From positions 1 through 59,716 of the forward strand of contig JACUUV010000011.1 in assembly GCA_014859095.1 (NCBI GenBank): a stretch of 59,716 nt of DNA, in the 5' to 3' direction. The DNA is from Clostridia bacterium. GTDB taxonomy: Bacteria; Bacillota; Clostridia; Peptostreptococcales; Acidaminobacteraceae. The notes beneath the pieces were generated by a model. That model was not told the origin of the DNA. It did not search any database and worked only from the letters and a program-made list of their open reading frames with translations. A program made the translations under genes and the position numbers. Within the stretch, counting starts at the first letter, position 1. The number at the start of each line of letters is the position of its first letter. Shown one piece after another: positions 36,293-45,713 of this stretch.

Positions 36293-36336
36293 AAAAACAG
36301 ATGGATCTCTTTGAGAAATCCATCTGTTTTTTTATG
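36293..36336. terminator. Bidirectional terminator
   Basis: AAAAACAGATGGA and TCCATCTGTTTTTT flanking a 13-base loop, between the convergent regulator and kinase genes. Confidence 0.85.
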
Positions 36337-36351
36337 CTATGAAAATTTAAA

Positions 36352-38109
36352 TCAGTACATTTTATTGGATATTTCTGTGAAGATTACACCTAGAGCGTGT
36401 GCACCAGCATCAGGATGTCCGATACTTCGATCACCAACGGTACCGGCTCTTCCCATTCTTGCCACAATACCTTTAGTGGCATCAGCACCCTGAACTGCCG
36501 CTTTTGCACTCAGTTCAAGTGCTGATTTTATTGAGATTCCGTCTTTTGCGCTTTGTTTCAATGAAGTGATGGCTGGAACAAGTGCATCAATTAAAGTCTT
36601 GTCACCAACCACAGCTCCACGGCCAAAAGATCTTTCACCAGTTTTTTGAATGGCCTTTGCAGATGCCTGCATTATCTCAACAAATTGATTCAAATCAATT
36701 TCAGTAGCAGCACCTGCCTGCTTACCAGCTCCTCTAAACGCAGAGCCCCAAATTGGTCCTGAGGCACCACCACAATGTTCCATAATAATCAAAGAACAAG
36801 CCTCAAGAAAATCACCAATTGATTTGGATTCTTTGATCAAATCATTCCATTCTCTTTTAAGTTGCTTGAATCCTTTTGCTACACTCATTCCAAAGTCACC
36901 ATCTCCGGCATGTGAGTCCAGCTCGCAAAATGGAACCTCATTTTTTATGATACATGCACTCATGGCATCAATCATGTACTCGAGATTGCCAAGTGTCAGT
37001 TGGTTATCTTTAATGAGTGCATTTGAAATGTCGGTTTCAATTTCAAAGGATACATTAGTCGATGAACCATCCTGATACATAAATGAAAGTGGCTGATAAG
37101 AGGTTGTTTCCTGAGGTCCTCTTACCGTCAATCCCGGTGTCTCACATGGGGAATTCAGAAGCGATTTTAGTTCCTCGTCCAGCTTCATGATAGAAACAGA
37201 TGCACCTAGCATATCAATACTTGTCATGAAATTTCCAACAAAAATTCGATGGACTTGTATCCCTTTTTCATGTAGTTTTTTATACACAGAGTGGTTCAAT
37301 AGATACAGTTCTTGTAGCGGTGTGCTACCAAAACCGTTGATCATCAATGCGATTTCTCCTTTTTCCATTTCAAGTGCTGTCAGTAAAGCAGTGACCATTC
37401 TTTCTGATAATTCATCAGCTGATATTATCTTTTCTCTCTTGATTCCTGGTTCACCATGAATGCCTACGCCATATTCCATTTCATCATCTGATATTTCAAA
37501 AGTTGGAGCGCCTTTTGCGGGTACAGTGCAAGAACTAAAGGCAAAGCCAATGCTTTTTACGTTATTGGCAGCTTTTTCAGCTATAGCTTTGACTTCATGG
37601 AGCTCTTTACCCATTTCCGCGAGTGCTCCAGTAATTTTATGAACCATTACAGTGCCGGCAACACCACGGTGTCCAACTGTGTAAAGCGAGTCCTGAACGG
37701 CGATGTCATCATCTACCTTGATATAATCGACTTTTAAACCATCTTCATTTGCCAGATGAATAGCATTTCTGAAATTCATTATGTCACCGCTATAATTCTT
37801 GATGATCAATAAGGTCCCTTTTTCACTGGTAGTTTCAAGAATTGACTGATAAACCTGAATTTGTGATGGCGAAGCGAAAACATCTCCACATACAGCGGCA
37901 TCCAGCATGCCTCTTCCAACATAACCGGCATGAGCTGGCTCGTGACCACTTCCGCCACCACTGATAAGTGTGACTTTTTGGTCGTTGATTGCACGTTTTT
38001 TTATAATTTTGAACTTTTCAATGAATTGCAGTTCTGGATGAGCAAGTTCAATGCCTTTACACATCTCATAAACTAGGTTTTCTGGACGGTTCAGTATTTT
38101 TTTCATCAA
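36352..38109 (-). CDS. ATP-dependent dihydroxyacetone kinase (fused DhaK-DhaL)
   Basis: 585 residues. The DhaK domain (about 1-330) has GGGSGHEPAHAGYVG and the substrate-binding histidine in GVGIHGEPG. The DhaL domain (about 380-585) has the ATP/Mg-binding DSHAGDGDFGMS and GGASGPIWGSAFRGA. The fused form uses ATP rather than the PTS; no dhaM is present. It turns dihydroxyacetone into DHAP. It is co-transcribed with glycerol dehydrogenase (nine-base gap). Its neighbour across a 528-base shared control region is the sulfoquinovose operon. Confidence 0.93.
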   Translation of the reverse strand: MMKKILNRPENLVYEMCKGIELAHPELQFIEKFKIIKKRAINDQKVTLISGGGSGHEPAHAGYVGRGMLDAAVCGDVFASPSQIQVYQSILETTSEKGTLLIIKNYSGDIMNFRNAIHLANEDGLKVDYIKVDDDIAVQDSLYTVGHRGVAGTVMVHKITGALAEMGKELHEVKAIAEKAANNVKSIGFAFSSCTVPAKGAPTFEISDDEMEYGVGIHGEPGIKREKIISADELSERMVTALLTALEMEKGEIALMINGFGSTPLQELYLLNHSVYKKLHEKGIQVHRIFVGNFMTSIDMLGASVSIMKLDEELKSLLNSPCETPGLTVRGPQETTSYQPLSFMYQDGSSTNVSFEIETDISNALIKDNQLTLGNLEYMIDAMSACIIKNEVPFCELDSHAGDGDFGMSVAKGFKQLKREWNDLIKESKSIGDFLEACSLIIMEHCGGASGPIWGSAFRGAGKQAGAATEIDLNQFVEIMQASAKAIQKTGERSFGRGAVVGDKTLIDALVPAITSLKQSAKDGISIKSALELSAKAAVQGADATKGIVARMGRAGTVGDRSIGHPDAGAHALGVIFTEISNKMY

Positions 38110-38118
38110 AGACCTCTT

Positions 38119-39261
38119 TCAGTTATTTATAATTTTTGATGCCTTGAACGCATTACCGATGAGATCGGCGGTTTTGATTGCTGCGGCAACTGAATTGACT
38201 GTGATAGGGAATGGCATGGAATGTATGGACTCCTCAGGAATACTCGCTTTTTTTGCTACTTCATATAGTTCTTCTTCCGAAATGGATTCAACACCAATAT
38301 CTGAAAGGCAAACAGGCAATCCGACAGTATGACAAAATTCCAAAACTTCATTGATTTCTTCTTTTGAAGAGTTTTCTAGGACCAACTGAACCAATGTACC
38401 GAAAGCGACTTTTTCACCATGGAAGTATTTATGAGTACCTTCTAGGATTGTTAAACCGTCATGAACAGCGTGCGCCGCTGCAAGTCCTCCACTTTCAAAC
38501 CCCAATCCGGAAAGTAATGAATTTGCTTCGATAATATTTTCCAGTGCGGGAGTCACTTGATTTGCATCACATGAGTGTTTTGCTTTAAGACCATCTGCGA
38601 GAAGTGTCTCGTAACATAATTTTGCCAGTGCGAAAGCAGTGTTTGTACCCTTAGATTCCCCACAATAGCCTTCTCTGTACCCACAGGGTAGACCAGCGTT
38701 CACATTAGAAAAAGAATTTCTTGTCGCTCTTGCTTCAAAATATGTCGATAAGGCATCACCCATACCAGAAACTAGAAATCGGGTTGGCGCATTTGCTATC
38801 ACAGTAGTGTCAACCAGCACCACACTCGGATTTTGATTAAAATATGCGTAGTCTTCAAAAGCGCCGTCTGGTGTATAAAGCACTGCTGAATGACTGGTTG
38901 GAGCATCTGTAGCGGCAATAGTGGGGCATATGATCAAAGATTTGCCTTTTGCAACGCATTTTGCAGTATCAATTGCTTTACCACCACCTAAACCTATTGT
39001 GCAATCACAATTGTTGGTTTTTGCAACTTCTGTCAATCTTTCAATTTCTTGTCTGGAACATTCACCGCCAAAATTGCTTTCTACAAATTTGATGCCATAC
39101 TTTCTTTCAGTTTCATCCAACTTGACTTTAACGCGTTGCACGTCCTCCGGATGAGCGATCAATAAAGCTGATTGACCAAAAGTTTTAACAAAATACCCTA
39201 AGTTCAACAATTCGTCTTCGCCCTGAACATACTTAGATGGTGATATAAAAGCTTTTCTCAT
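38119..39261 (-). CDS. gldA: Glycerol dehydrogenase (NAD+)
   Basis: 380 residues. It oxidises glycerol to dihydroxyacetone. The NAD-binding stretch is TIGLGGGKAIDTAKCVA. The zinc ligands are visible as Asp in GMGDALSTYFEA, His in AAAHAVHDGLT and His in YFHGEKVAFGT. GGAGG precedes the ATG. First gene of the reverse-strand operon; together with the kinase it gives a full glycerol-to-DHAP route. Its position beside a sulfoquinovosidase operon suggests use of glycerol set free from sulfoquinovosyl glycerol, although free glycerol or DHA are equally possible inputs. Confidence 0.94.
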   Translation of the reverse strand: MRKAFISPSKYVQGEDELLNLGYFVKTFGQSALLIAHPEDVQRVKVKLDETERKYGIKFVESNFGGECSRQEIERLTEVAKTNNCDCTIGLGGGKAIDTAKCVAKGKSLIICPTIAATDAPTSHSAVLYTPDGAFEDYAYFNQNPSVVLVDTTVIANAPTRFLVSGMGDALSTYFEARATRNSFSNVNAGLPCGYREGYCGESKGTNTAFALAKLCYETLLADGLKAKHSCDANQVTPALENIIEANSLLSGLGFESGGLAAAHAVHDGLTILEGTHKYFHGEKVAFGTLVQLVLENSSKEEINEVLEFCHTVGLPVCLSDIGVESISEEELYEVAKKASIPEESIHSMPFPITVNSVAAAIKTADLIGNAFKASKIINN

Positions 39262-39789
39262 AAATGATTCCTCCTTTTAATTTCTTATAAATAAGTATAT
39301 GTAAGTTTTAAAAACAGTACATTAGACTCAGATGGACAATGATAAAACAATTTGATAGAAAAATACAACCGACTTAAGACAAAATATTTGCATCAGAACA
39401 AAATGGTTTTATCGTAAATTTTTATAACTGATTATAAAAATGTGAAGTGGGCTTTACATTATCCCAATAATTCCAATCATTTCAGCATTATGCAAAAGAA
39501 AAAAAATCAAATAATCAGTGTCATTTGCTGATCATTATTCAATTTAAGTTGTTTGAATTGTCTGAAAATTGATATTGACACGTTATTGTCAAGACTTTAT
39601 AATGAAAATGTAAATAATTAGTTAAATGACTTAATTAAAAGATTCAAAGTCTTTACATTGTTATTACAAACACGTGATTCCAACTTATAAACAAAAATTA
39701 ATATAGTAAAGCCGATTGACTAATGCAAAAATACTGAATTTAGTATGTTGTATACAAGAATATTCGCTTGAAATTAAGGAGCCTGTCAT
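39262..39789. other. Divergent control region between the gldA-dhaK and sulfoquinovose operons
   Basis: 528 bases, very AT-rich, with no gene on either strand. It contains a consensus promoter (39575-39603) with a palindrome on its -35, a second TTGACT near 39716 without a convincing -10, and the ribosome site AAGGAG before the ROK gene. The leader from the consensus promoter would be about 180 bases, with no riboswitch I recognise. Confidence 0.6.
39575..39603 (+). promoter_or_regulatory. Consensus sigma-A promoter with operator-like palindrome, sulfoquinovose operon
   Basis: TTGACA (39575-39580), exactly 17 bases, TATAAT (39598-39603): a perfect consensus. The -35 is half of TTGACA-CGTTAT-TGTCAA (39575-39592), a perfect inverted repeat that could bind the ROK repressor encoded next. 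Confidence 0.75.
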
Positions 39790-41001
39790 ATGTCAAAAAA
39801 AGGATTGAATTCAAATGAAGTAAAAAAGAGAAACAGAAGTAAAATCCTTAGAATATTACGGAATGGCATTGAAATTTCGAGAAAGGATTTGTCAGATCAA
39901 ATGGGGTTGACGAAAGCGGGAATTTCAACCATTGTTTCTGAAATGATTGAAGAAGGCGTCATTATAGAAACTGGTAGCCAGGAGAATGGAGGGCTTGGAA
40001 GAAACCGGGTCACACTTGAAATCAATAAGAATTTCGGGTATGTTCTTGGCCTCTCATTTACAGAAACGCATTTGACTTTACTGATTTCAAATGTTTTGGG
40101 ACAGACCATCGACTTATATACACAAGACTATTCACAATTAGAGACTGTTGAAACGGAGAGTTTGCTAACACTTGTAATTGATAAGAGTCTCTATCTTCTT
40201 TGGAATAATAACATAGACAAAAGTAGTGTATTAGGATTTGGAATTGGATATATAGGTGGACTTAAAAATATTGATGTGAAGAAAATTGAAATTGAAATTA
40301 AAAAACGACTGAATATTGAAGTGTTTTCCGATAACAACGTCAAAGCATTGGCCATGTCACAAATGGATTTTACACCACAAGATAAAAGCGATAATTTTCT
40401 GTTCGTCAAATATGGGCCGGGTCTAGGCATGGCAATTGTTCAAAATGGATCAATCATAAATGGTTTTGATAAGAGAGCTGGAGAAATCGGGCATACTATA
40501 ATTGCGCCACATCTGGAAACGTCATGCCGGTGTGGAAGAAAAGGGTGTTTGGAATCTCTGATCTCAGAGAAAGGTATTATAAAAGACCTTGAAGAGCAAG
40601 GGGACTCGTATTTATCTCTCATACTTGATAAAAGTCGTTCAATAATTGATTATCAACAAGTCAATAGTTTACTTGAAAAGGAGGATCCAATTACTCTATC
40701 GATTTTTCAACCGAGATACGAGCATTTTTCAAAATCATTGGCAAACAGTATTATTCTTTTCAATCCGGAGTACGTATGTGTTTATGGATCCATATTTAAT
40801 CAATCAAAAATTTTCAGTATGATTTCCGACAGTGTTGATGATTATTTGGGAACGAACACAAATGTCAAAGTCATACTATCAAATTTGGATCTCAATAATA
40901 GCGCACTGGGGTCCGTTGCTCTTGCATTAAGGTACACATTTTACAACAATGGAGCTTTCAAAGAAACTATCGATGAAAATTTGAATAGTGCTCCAATCTA
41001 G
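39790..41001 (+). CDS. ROK family transcriptional repressor (NagC/XylR type)
   Basis: 403 residues. The N-terminal winged HTH is ILRILRNGIEISRKDLSDQ then MGLTKAGISTIVSEMI. The ROK sugar-binding domain follows, with FVKYGPGLGMAIVQNGSII, the EIGHT motif (RAGEIGHTII) and the zinc motif CRCGRKGCLE complete. First gene of the forward operon. I infer that it senses sulfoquinovose or a derivative and represses the consensus promoter upstream; DeoR/GntR-type regulators serve this role in other bacteria, so a ROK sensor would be a variation. Confidence 0.9.
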   Translation: MSKKGLNSNEVKKRNRSKILRILRNGIEISRKDLSDQMGLTKAGISTIVSEMIEEGVIIETGSQENGGLGRNRVTLEINKNFGYVLGLSFTETHLTLLISNVLGQTIDLYTQDYSQLETVETESLLTLVIDKSLYLLWNNNIDKSSVLGFGIGYIGGLKNIDVKKIEIEIKKRLNIEVFSDNNVKALAMSQMDFTPQDKSDNFLFVKYGPGLGMAIVQNGSIINGFDKRAGEIGHTIIAPHLETSCRCGRKGCLESLISEKGIIKDLEEQGDSYLSLILDKSRSIIDYQQVNSLLEKEDPITLSIFQPRYEHFSKSLANSIILFNPEYVCVYGSIFNQSKIFSMISDSVDDYLGTNTNVKVILSNLDLNNSALGSVALALRYTFYNNGAFKETIDENLNSAPI

Positions 41002-41057
41002 ATGGATGGTGAATGGCTTATTTGCCATAAAAATAAAATATATAAGGGGATATCAAG

Positions 41058-41285
41058 ATGAAAAGAGTATTTAGAGTTTTTTTAATGTGCCTTATGATAG
41101 CCGCAATGGTTCTCATGACGACAGGATGTCAGTCGCAGGCTGAAACTCCAGCTACAAAACCAGCAGCTTCAGAACCAGCGGCTTCAGAACCGACTTCTAC
41201 CAATTTATCGCTTTGGTGTCATCACAAATCGCTGTGCCGGCATATGATAATGGAGGACCTAGTCCAAGAATCATTCCATATTTAG
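41058..41285 (+). pseudogene. Truncated TctC-type binding protein (signal peptide only)
   Basis: A 75-residue frame: MKRVFRVFLMCLMIAAMVLM then TTGCQ with a lipobox (Cys24), an Ala/Pro/Glu linker (KPAASEPAASEP), then out-of-frame TctB sequence until the stop. The solute-binding domain of about 300 residues is missing. Placement before tctB-tctA sequence identifies it as the TctC-type receptor of a tripartite tricarboxylate-type transporter. Confidence 0.7.
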
Positions 41286-42964
41286 TGTTATCAGGCATTT
41301 TGATATGTTCCATTGGCCTTATTTTCCAAAGTATGGTTTTGAAAAAAGATAAAGTTGTGCTGTTTGATCTTAAAATTGAAAAAGCATCTTTGATCATGAT
41401 TGGATTGATGATTCTTTTTGGTGGATTATTGGAAGTATTAACACTGTATAATCTTGTAGTCATTGTACTATCAATTATTCTGGGTATGATTGTTGGTTGT
41501 ATTCCTGGACTGACGGTAACTCTTGGAATTATTCTACTCCTACCGTTGACATATTCTTTTTCATCACCATCGACAGCGATTATTGCTCTTCTTAGTGTCT
41601 ACGTCGGTGGCATGTATGGGGGGTCCATAAGTGCGATATTGCTTAACACTCCTGGAACTAACGCGGCTATTGCAACAACTTTTGACGGCTATCCTTTGTC
41701 AAAACAAGGCAAAGTAAAAAAAGCTCTTGATGTTTCCCTCTTTGCTTCGGTAGTCGGAGGAATCATCGCATCGGTAATATTGTTGTTCACATCCGGACTG
41801 ATTTCTAAAATGGTTTCAAGCTTTACATCAACTGAATATTTTTGTCTCGCGGTACTTGGACTGTCACTTATTGCTGGAGTAAGTGGTGAAAACTTATTCA
41901 AGGGAATCCTTGGTGGACTTATGGGGCTGTTTATATCCGTGATTGGACTTGACTATGTAACAGGTGTTTCAAGGTTTTCTTTCAATACCATGTTGTTTTA
42001 TGGAGGACTTTCAATAATGCCTGCAATGATCGCTTTTATCGCTCTCACTCAAGTCATGATCAAATCCAGGGATTTCATCAATTCTAAAGGTCAATTGGGT
42101 GACATTTCAAAAATTGATAAGGAAGGCATGACAAAAAAAGAAAGAAAATCCATAATGCCCGCGATTTTAAGATCTACAGCCATCGCTTCAGTGATTGGAA
42201 CGATGCCAGGAGTTGGAGGCGGAGTTGCTCAGTTTTTATGTTACAACGAAGCAAAACGCGCCTCAAAGCATCCCGAAATGTTTGGTAAAGGCAGTTTGGA
42301 AGGCGTTGCAGCAGCAGAATCCAGTAACAATGCCATTGTTGGTACGGCAATGATTCCACTGCTGACACTTGGTATTCCTGGAGACGGTGTTACGGCAATC
42401 TTATTGGGTGCATTTATATTACATGGAATAATTCCAGGTCCTACTATGTTTACTAAACAGGGAGTCACTGCTTATGCCATCATATTTGGTGTTTTGATTG
42501 CAAATTTCTTGCTTTATTTCATAGGAAAGATATTTACGAGACAAATTGCAAAAATTGTTCAAGTAAGATACAGCTACCTTGGACCACTCATTATAACATT
42601 CTGTTTTGCCGGAGCATTTGCCGCAAACGGATCATATTATGAAGTGATTTTGATGATGGGTATCTTGGCAATCAGTTATATTCTAATGATTCTTGATATT
42701 TCGGTAATTCCAGTCATGCTAGGTATGATATTGGCACCAATCTTAGAGCAGAATTTTGTAAATAGTATGCTCATTTACGATGGTGATTTGCTTATATTCT
42801 TCAAGAGACCTATCAGCTTGGTGATATTGATTCTTACAGCTGTTTTGGTTTACTCTTTCACAAAAGTCAATAAAAGAGTAGATGCACTGAACAAGGAACA
42901 CGAAGATCATTCAGACCCTTCAGATGACGGAATAGAAAAATTAATAGAAATACCAGAAGTGTAA
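41213..42964 (+). pseudogene. TctB-TctA fusion by deletion (tripartite tricarboxylate transporter)
   Basis: The frame opens inside TctB: LVSSQIAVPAYDNGGPSPRI then IPYLVLSGILICSIGLI, the middle of the small four-helix subunit. It then passes at about residue 68-75 into nearly complete TctA (YNLVVIVLSIILGMIVGCIPG, the AILLNTPGTNAAIATTFDGYP motif, GIPGDGVTAILLGAFILHGI), to residue 583. The first TctB residues, its last two helices and a few TctA N-terminal residues are lost. TctA itself is readable without interruption, but without TctC and a full TctB the transporter should not work. No ribosome site suits the 41213 start. Confidence 0.75.
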
Positions 42965-42999
42965 AAAGACCAGATCAATCAAATTTTGTGAGGTGTAAT

Positions 43000-44979
43000 A
43001 TGCAATTGATCAAGAGTGAGAATGCTTTTAAGGTTTTACTAAATGGCACGGCTTTGATTGAGCACTCGGAAAAAGAACCATTTGTTTATATAGGTGTAGG
43101 AAAAGAATCAATAAGTCAACATTATGGAGATTTTAAAATTAAGGATAAAATCATTAAAAAAATACCTTTGAGTTCAGTGACATTTCAAGATGATCAACTT
43201 AAGTTCAGCAATTGTGGTTATGAACTTGCATTGATCTTAAAGATTGAAGATAAGTGTCTTGAAATAAGTGACATAAAATATGATGAGAAGAGCATCAATA
43301 GGGTTTACTTCAATTTTACATCTGAAAAAAAAGAACGTTTTTTTGGGTGCGGTGAGCAGTTTAGTTATTTGAATCTTAAAGACAGAAATTTTCCTATATG
43401 GACATCAGAACCTGGCGTCGGAAGGGACCGTAATAGCTTGATCAGTTTTAAGGCTGATCAAATGGGGGTAGGTGGTGGCGACTATTATACGACCAACTAT
43501 CCACAACCCACTTTTATTTCTGATAGAAAATATCTTTTTCACATGGAGACTTCTTTTTACTGTGATTTTGACTTTTCTGAAGATCAATTGACTCAAGTTT
43601 GTGCGTGGGGTAATCCGAATCGTATTATCATCGAAGCAAGGAACAGTTATCTTGATATTATGAATTTGGTTACCGAGACATTCGGTACACAGCCGATGTT
43701 ACCTGATTGGCTATTGAATGGCATCACACTTGGAATGCAAGGTGGTACAAATGTCGTTTATGATAAAGTGAAAACTGCAAAAGAGTATGGTATTCATGTC
43801 AATGCTGTTTGGTGCCAAGATTGGGTTGGGAAAAAAGTCACTTCTTTTGGAAAACGTCTCTTTTGGAAGTGGGAGAAAAGTGATGAACAGTATCCATTGT
43901 TTGAAAAAATGATTGAAGACCTTCAAAATGACGGCATAAGATTCATGGCTTATATCAATCCTTATCTGCTAGAGGGGACGGACTTGTTCAATCATGCAAT
44001 GGAACACAAATATTTTGTGAAAAAAACGGATGGAAGTGCTTATATCGCGGATTTTGGTGAATTTTACTGTGGGACGATGGATTTCACAAACCCAGAGGCT
44101 ATGCAATGGTATAAGCAAATAATTCAAAAAAATATGATTGACATTGGAATCAGTGGATGGATGGCAGACTTCGGAGAGTATATTCCCGTGGATGCGGTAT
44201 TCTTTAATGGAAAAACGGGCGCGGAGATGCACAATGAATATCCTGCACTCTGGGCAAAGTGTAACTACGATGCTGTTTCTGAACGCAATAAACTTGGTGA
44301 AGTAGTCTACTTTATGCGAGCGGGTGGAGTAGGAAATGCCAAGTATTGCACATTGATGTGGGCTGGTGATCAGAGTGTTGACTTTACTCTCCATGATGGA
44401 CTTGCTTCAACCATACCAGCGGCATTATCTCTAGGTCTTATGGGAAATGGGTTGACTCATTTTGATATTGGGGGTTATACCTCACTTTTTGGTAATGTCA
44501 GATCAGAAGAGTTAATGCTCCGATATTTGGAATATTCAGTTTTCACACCTTATATGCGGACGCATGAAGGAAACCGTCCTGATGAGAATTTCCAGTATGA
44601 TCAAAGTGACAATTGCCTAAAACAATTTGCTCATTTTTCAAATTTACGAAGCAAACTACTACCATATATCAAACATGTGATCAATGAAAATGTTACGACT
44701 GGAATCGGCGCTATGCGCCCCTTGTTTATGCATTACGAAGATGAAGCGTGTCTGGATATTGCTTATGAGTATCTCTTTGGAAGAGATTTGCTTGTAGCGC
44801 CTGTTTATGAGGCCGGTATTTCGGAATGGGATGTCTTCTTGCCTGAAGATCAATGGATGCATCTTTTTACAAAAAAGAAGTTCAGCGGTGGCGTTTGTAA
44901 AGTGTCGGCTGAACTTGGAAATATCCCTGTGTTTTGTCGAGTTGAATCGGCGTTTATTGATTTATTTGAATCCATTTAG
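43000..44979 (+). CDS. yihQ: Sulfoquinovosidase (GH31, YihQ type)
   Basis: 659 residues from ATG 43000 (GTGAGGTG upstream). It releases sulfoquinovose from alpha-sulfoquinovosides such as sulfoquinovosyl glycerol. Every key residue of E. coli YihQ is present at a constant offset of 15: Q247, Q273, R286, W289 and Y493 (YihQ Q262, Q288, R301, W304, Y508: sulfonate and sugar contacts), nucleophile D390 (D405, in WMADFGEY) and acid/base D457 (D472, in WAGDQSVDF). The length is normal and there is no signal peptide, so it acts in the cytosol. It is the entry enzyme of the operon. Confidence 0.95.
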   Translation: MQLIKSENAFKVLLNGTALIEHSEKEPFVYIGVGKESISQHYGDFKIKDKIIKKIPLSSVTFQDDQLKFSNCGYELALILKIEDKCLEISDIKYDEKSINRVYFNFTSEKKERFFGCGEQFSYLNLKDRNFPIWTSEPGVGRDRNSLISFKADQMGVGGGDYYTTNYPQPTFISDRKYLFHMETSFYCDFDFSEDQLTQVCAWGNPNRIIIEARNSYLDIMNLVTETFGTQPMLPDWLLNGITLGMQGGTNVVYDKVKTAKEYGIHVNAVWCQDWVGKKVTSFGKRLFWKWEKSDEQYPLFEKMIEDLQNDGIRFMAYINPYLLEGTDLFNHAMEHKYFVKKTDGSAYIADFGEFYCGTMDFTNPEAMQWYKQIIQKNMIDIGISGWMADFGEYIPVDAVFFNGKTGAEMHNEYPALWAKCNYDAVSERNKLGEVVYFMRAGGVGNAKYCTLMWAGDQSVDFTLHDGLASTIPAALSLGLMGNGLTHFDIGGYTSLFGNVRSEELMLRYLEYSVFTPYMRTHEGNRPDENFQYDQSDNCLKQFAHFSNLRSKLLPYIKHVINENVTTGIGAMRPLFMHYEDEACLDIAYEYLFGRDLLVAPVYEAGISEWDVFLPEDQWMHLFTKKKFSGGVCKVSAELGNIPVFCRVESAFIDLFESI

Positions 44980-45029
44980 ATTATTAAAGTAACCAAACAA
45001 ATTGTTTGGATTGAAAAGGAGAAAAAAAA

Positions 45030-45710
45030 ATGAAGTATTTTTTGGATAGTGCAAAATTGGATGAAATTGAGTACGCATATGAGTTTTTCGGAATAGATGG
45101 TGTTACTACAAACCCAAAGCATATAAAGCTTAGTGGCAAACCATTTAAAACAGTGATTACTGAGATGGCACAGTGGGTTAAGTCAAAGGGCATAGAAGGT
45201 GCTGATAAATTCCCGATTTCGATTGAGATCAATCCACATTTAGACCGTTGGGAAGACATGGTCTCAGAAGGTAAGATCTACTCGGAAATCTGCAAAAATT
45301 TCGTAATCAAAATACCTTGTACGGAACAAGGGATTATCGCTGCTAGAAAACTTGAAATGGAAGGGATCAGAACGAATGTGACACTAGTTTTTTCACCTTC
45401 ACAAGCAATTATGCCTGGTAAAGCAAACTGTATGTTCGTGTCCCCATTTGTAGGTTGGAAAGAAAGCAGTGGAGAAGACTGCACACAATATATTCAAGAT
45501 ATAGTAGACATTTATGCGAATTATGACTTTAAGACTGAAATCATAGTCGCGGCACTTAGAAATGGTAAACAAATAAAGGATGCTGCCATTGCTGGAGCCG
45601 ATATAGTCACTTGTGGATTACAAGTCTATAAAGAAGCACTTGAACATCCATTTACTACCCATGGTCTAGGTGTGTTCAGAGACGCTTGGGATGATACTGC
45701 AAAGGAGTAA
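45030..45710 (+). CDS. Short transaldolase, probable sulfofructose transaldolase
   Basis: 226 residues, the size of FSA/TalC-type transaldolases. Schiff-base lysine K94 (FVIKIPCT); GVTTNP near the start. Two residues argue for transaldolase over free aldolase: Glu66 in SIEIN (TalB Glu96; FSA has Gln) and Phe140 in SPFVGW (TalB Phe178; FSA has Tyr). The phosphate-binding arginine of TalB/FSA (Arg181/Arg134) is Trp143 here. That fits a sulfonate instead of a phosphate at C6. Proposed reaction: 6-deoxy-6-sulfofructose plus glyceraldehyde 3-phosphate gives sulfolactaldehyde plus fructose 6-phosphate (SftT/SqvA role). AAAAGGAG precedes the ATG; the next gene follows after three bases. Confidence 0.82.
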   Translation: MKYFLDSAKLDEIEYAYEFFGIDGVTTNPKHIKLSGKPFKTVITEMAQWVKSKGIEGADKFPISIEINPHLDRWEDMVSEGKIYSEICKNFVIKIPCTEQGIIAARKLEMEGIRTNVTLVFSPSQAIMPGKANCMFVSPFVGWKESSGEDCTQYIQDIVDIYANYDFKTEIIVAALRNGKQIKDAAIAGADIVTCGLQVYKEALEHPFTTHGLGVFRDAWDDTAKE

Positions 45711-45713
45711 AAA

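Noticed and set aside
45030-45710. Reading the short transaldolase as a free dihydroxyacetone-releasing FSA-type aldolase
   Set aside because: Size fits FSA, but Glu66 and Phe140 are the transaldolase versions of the two residues that separate the activities.
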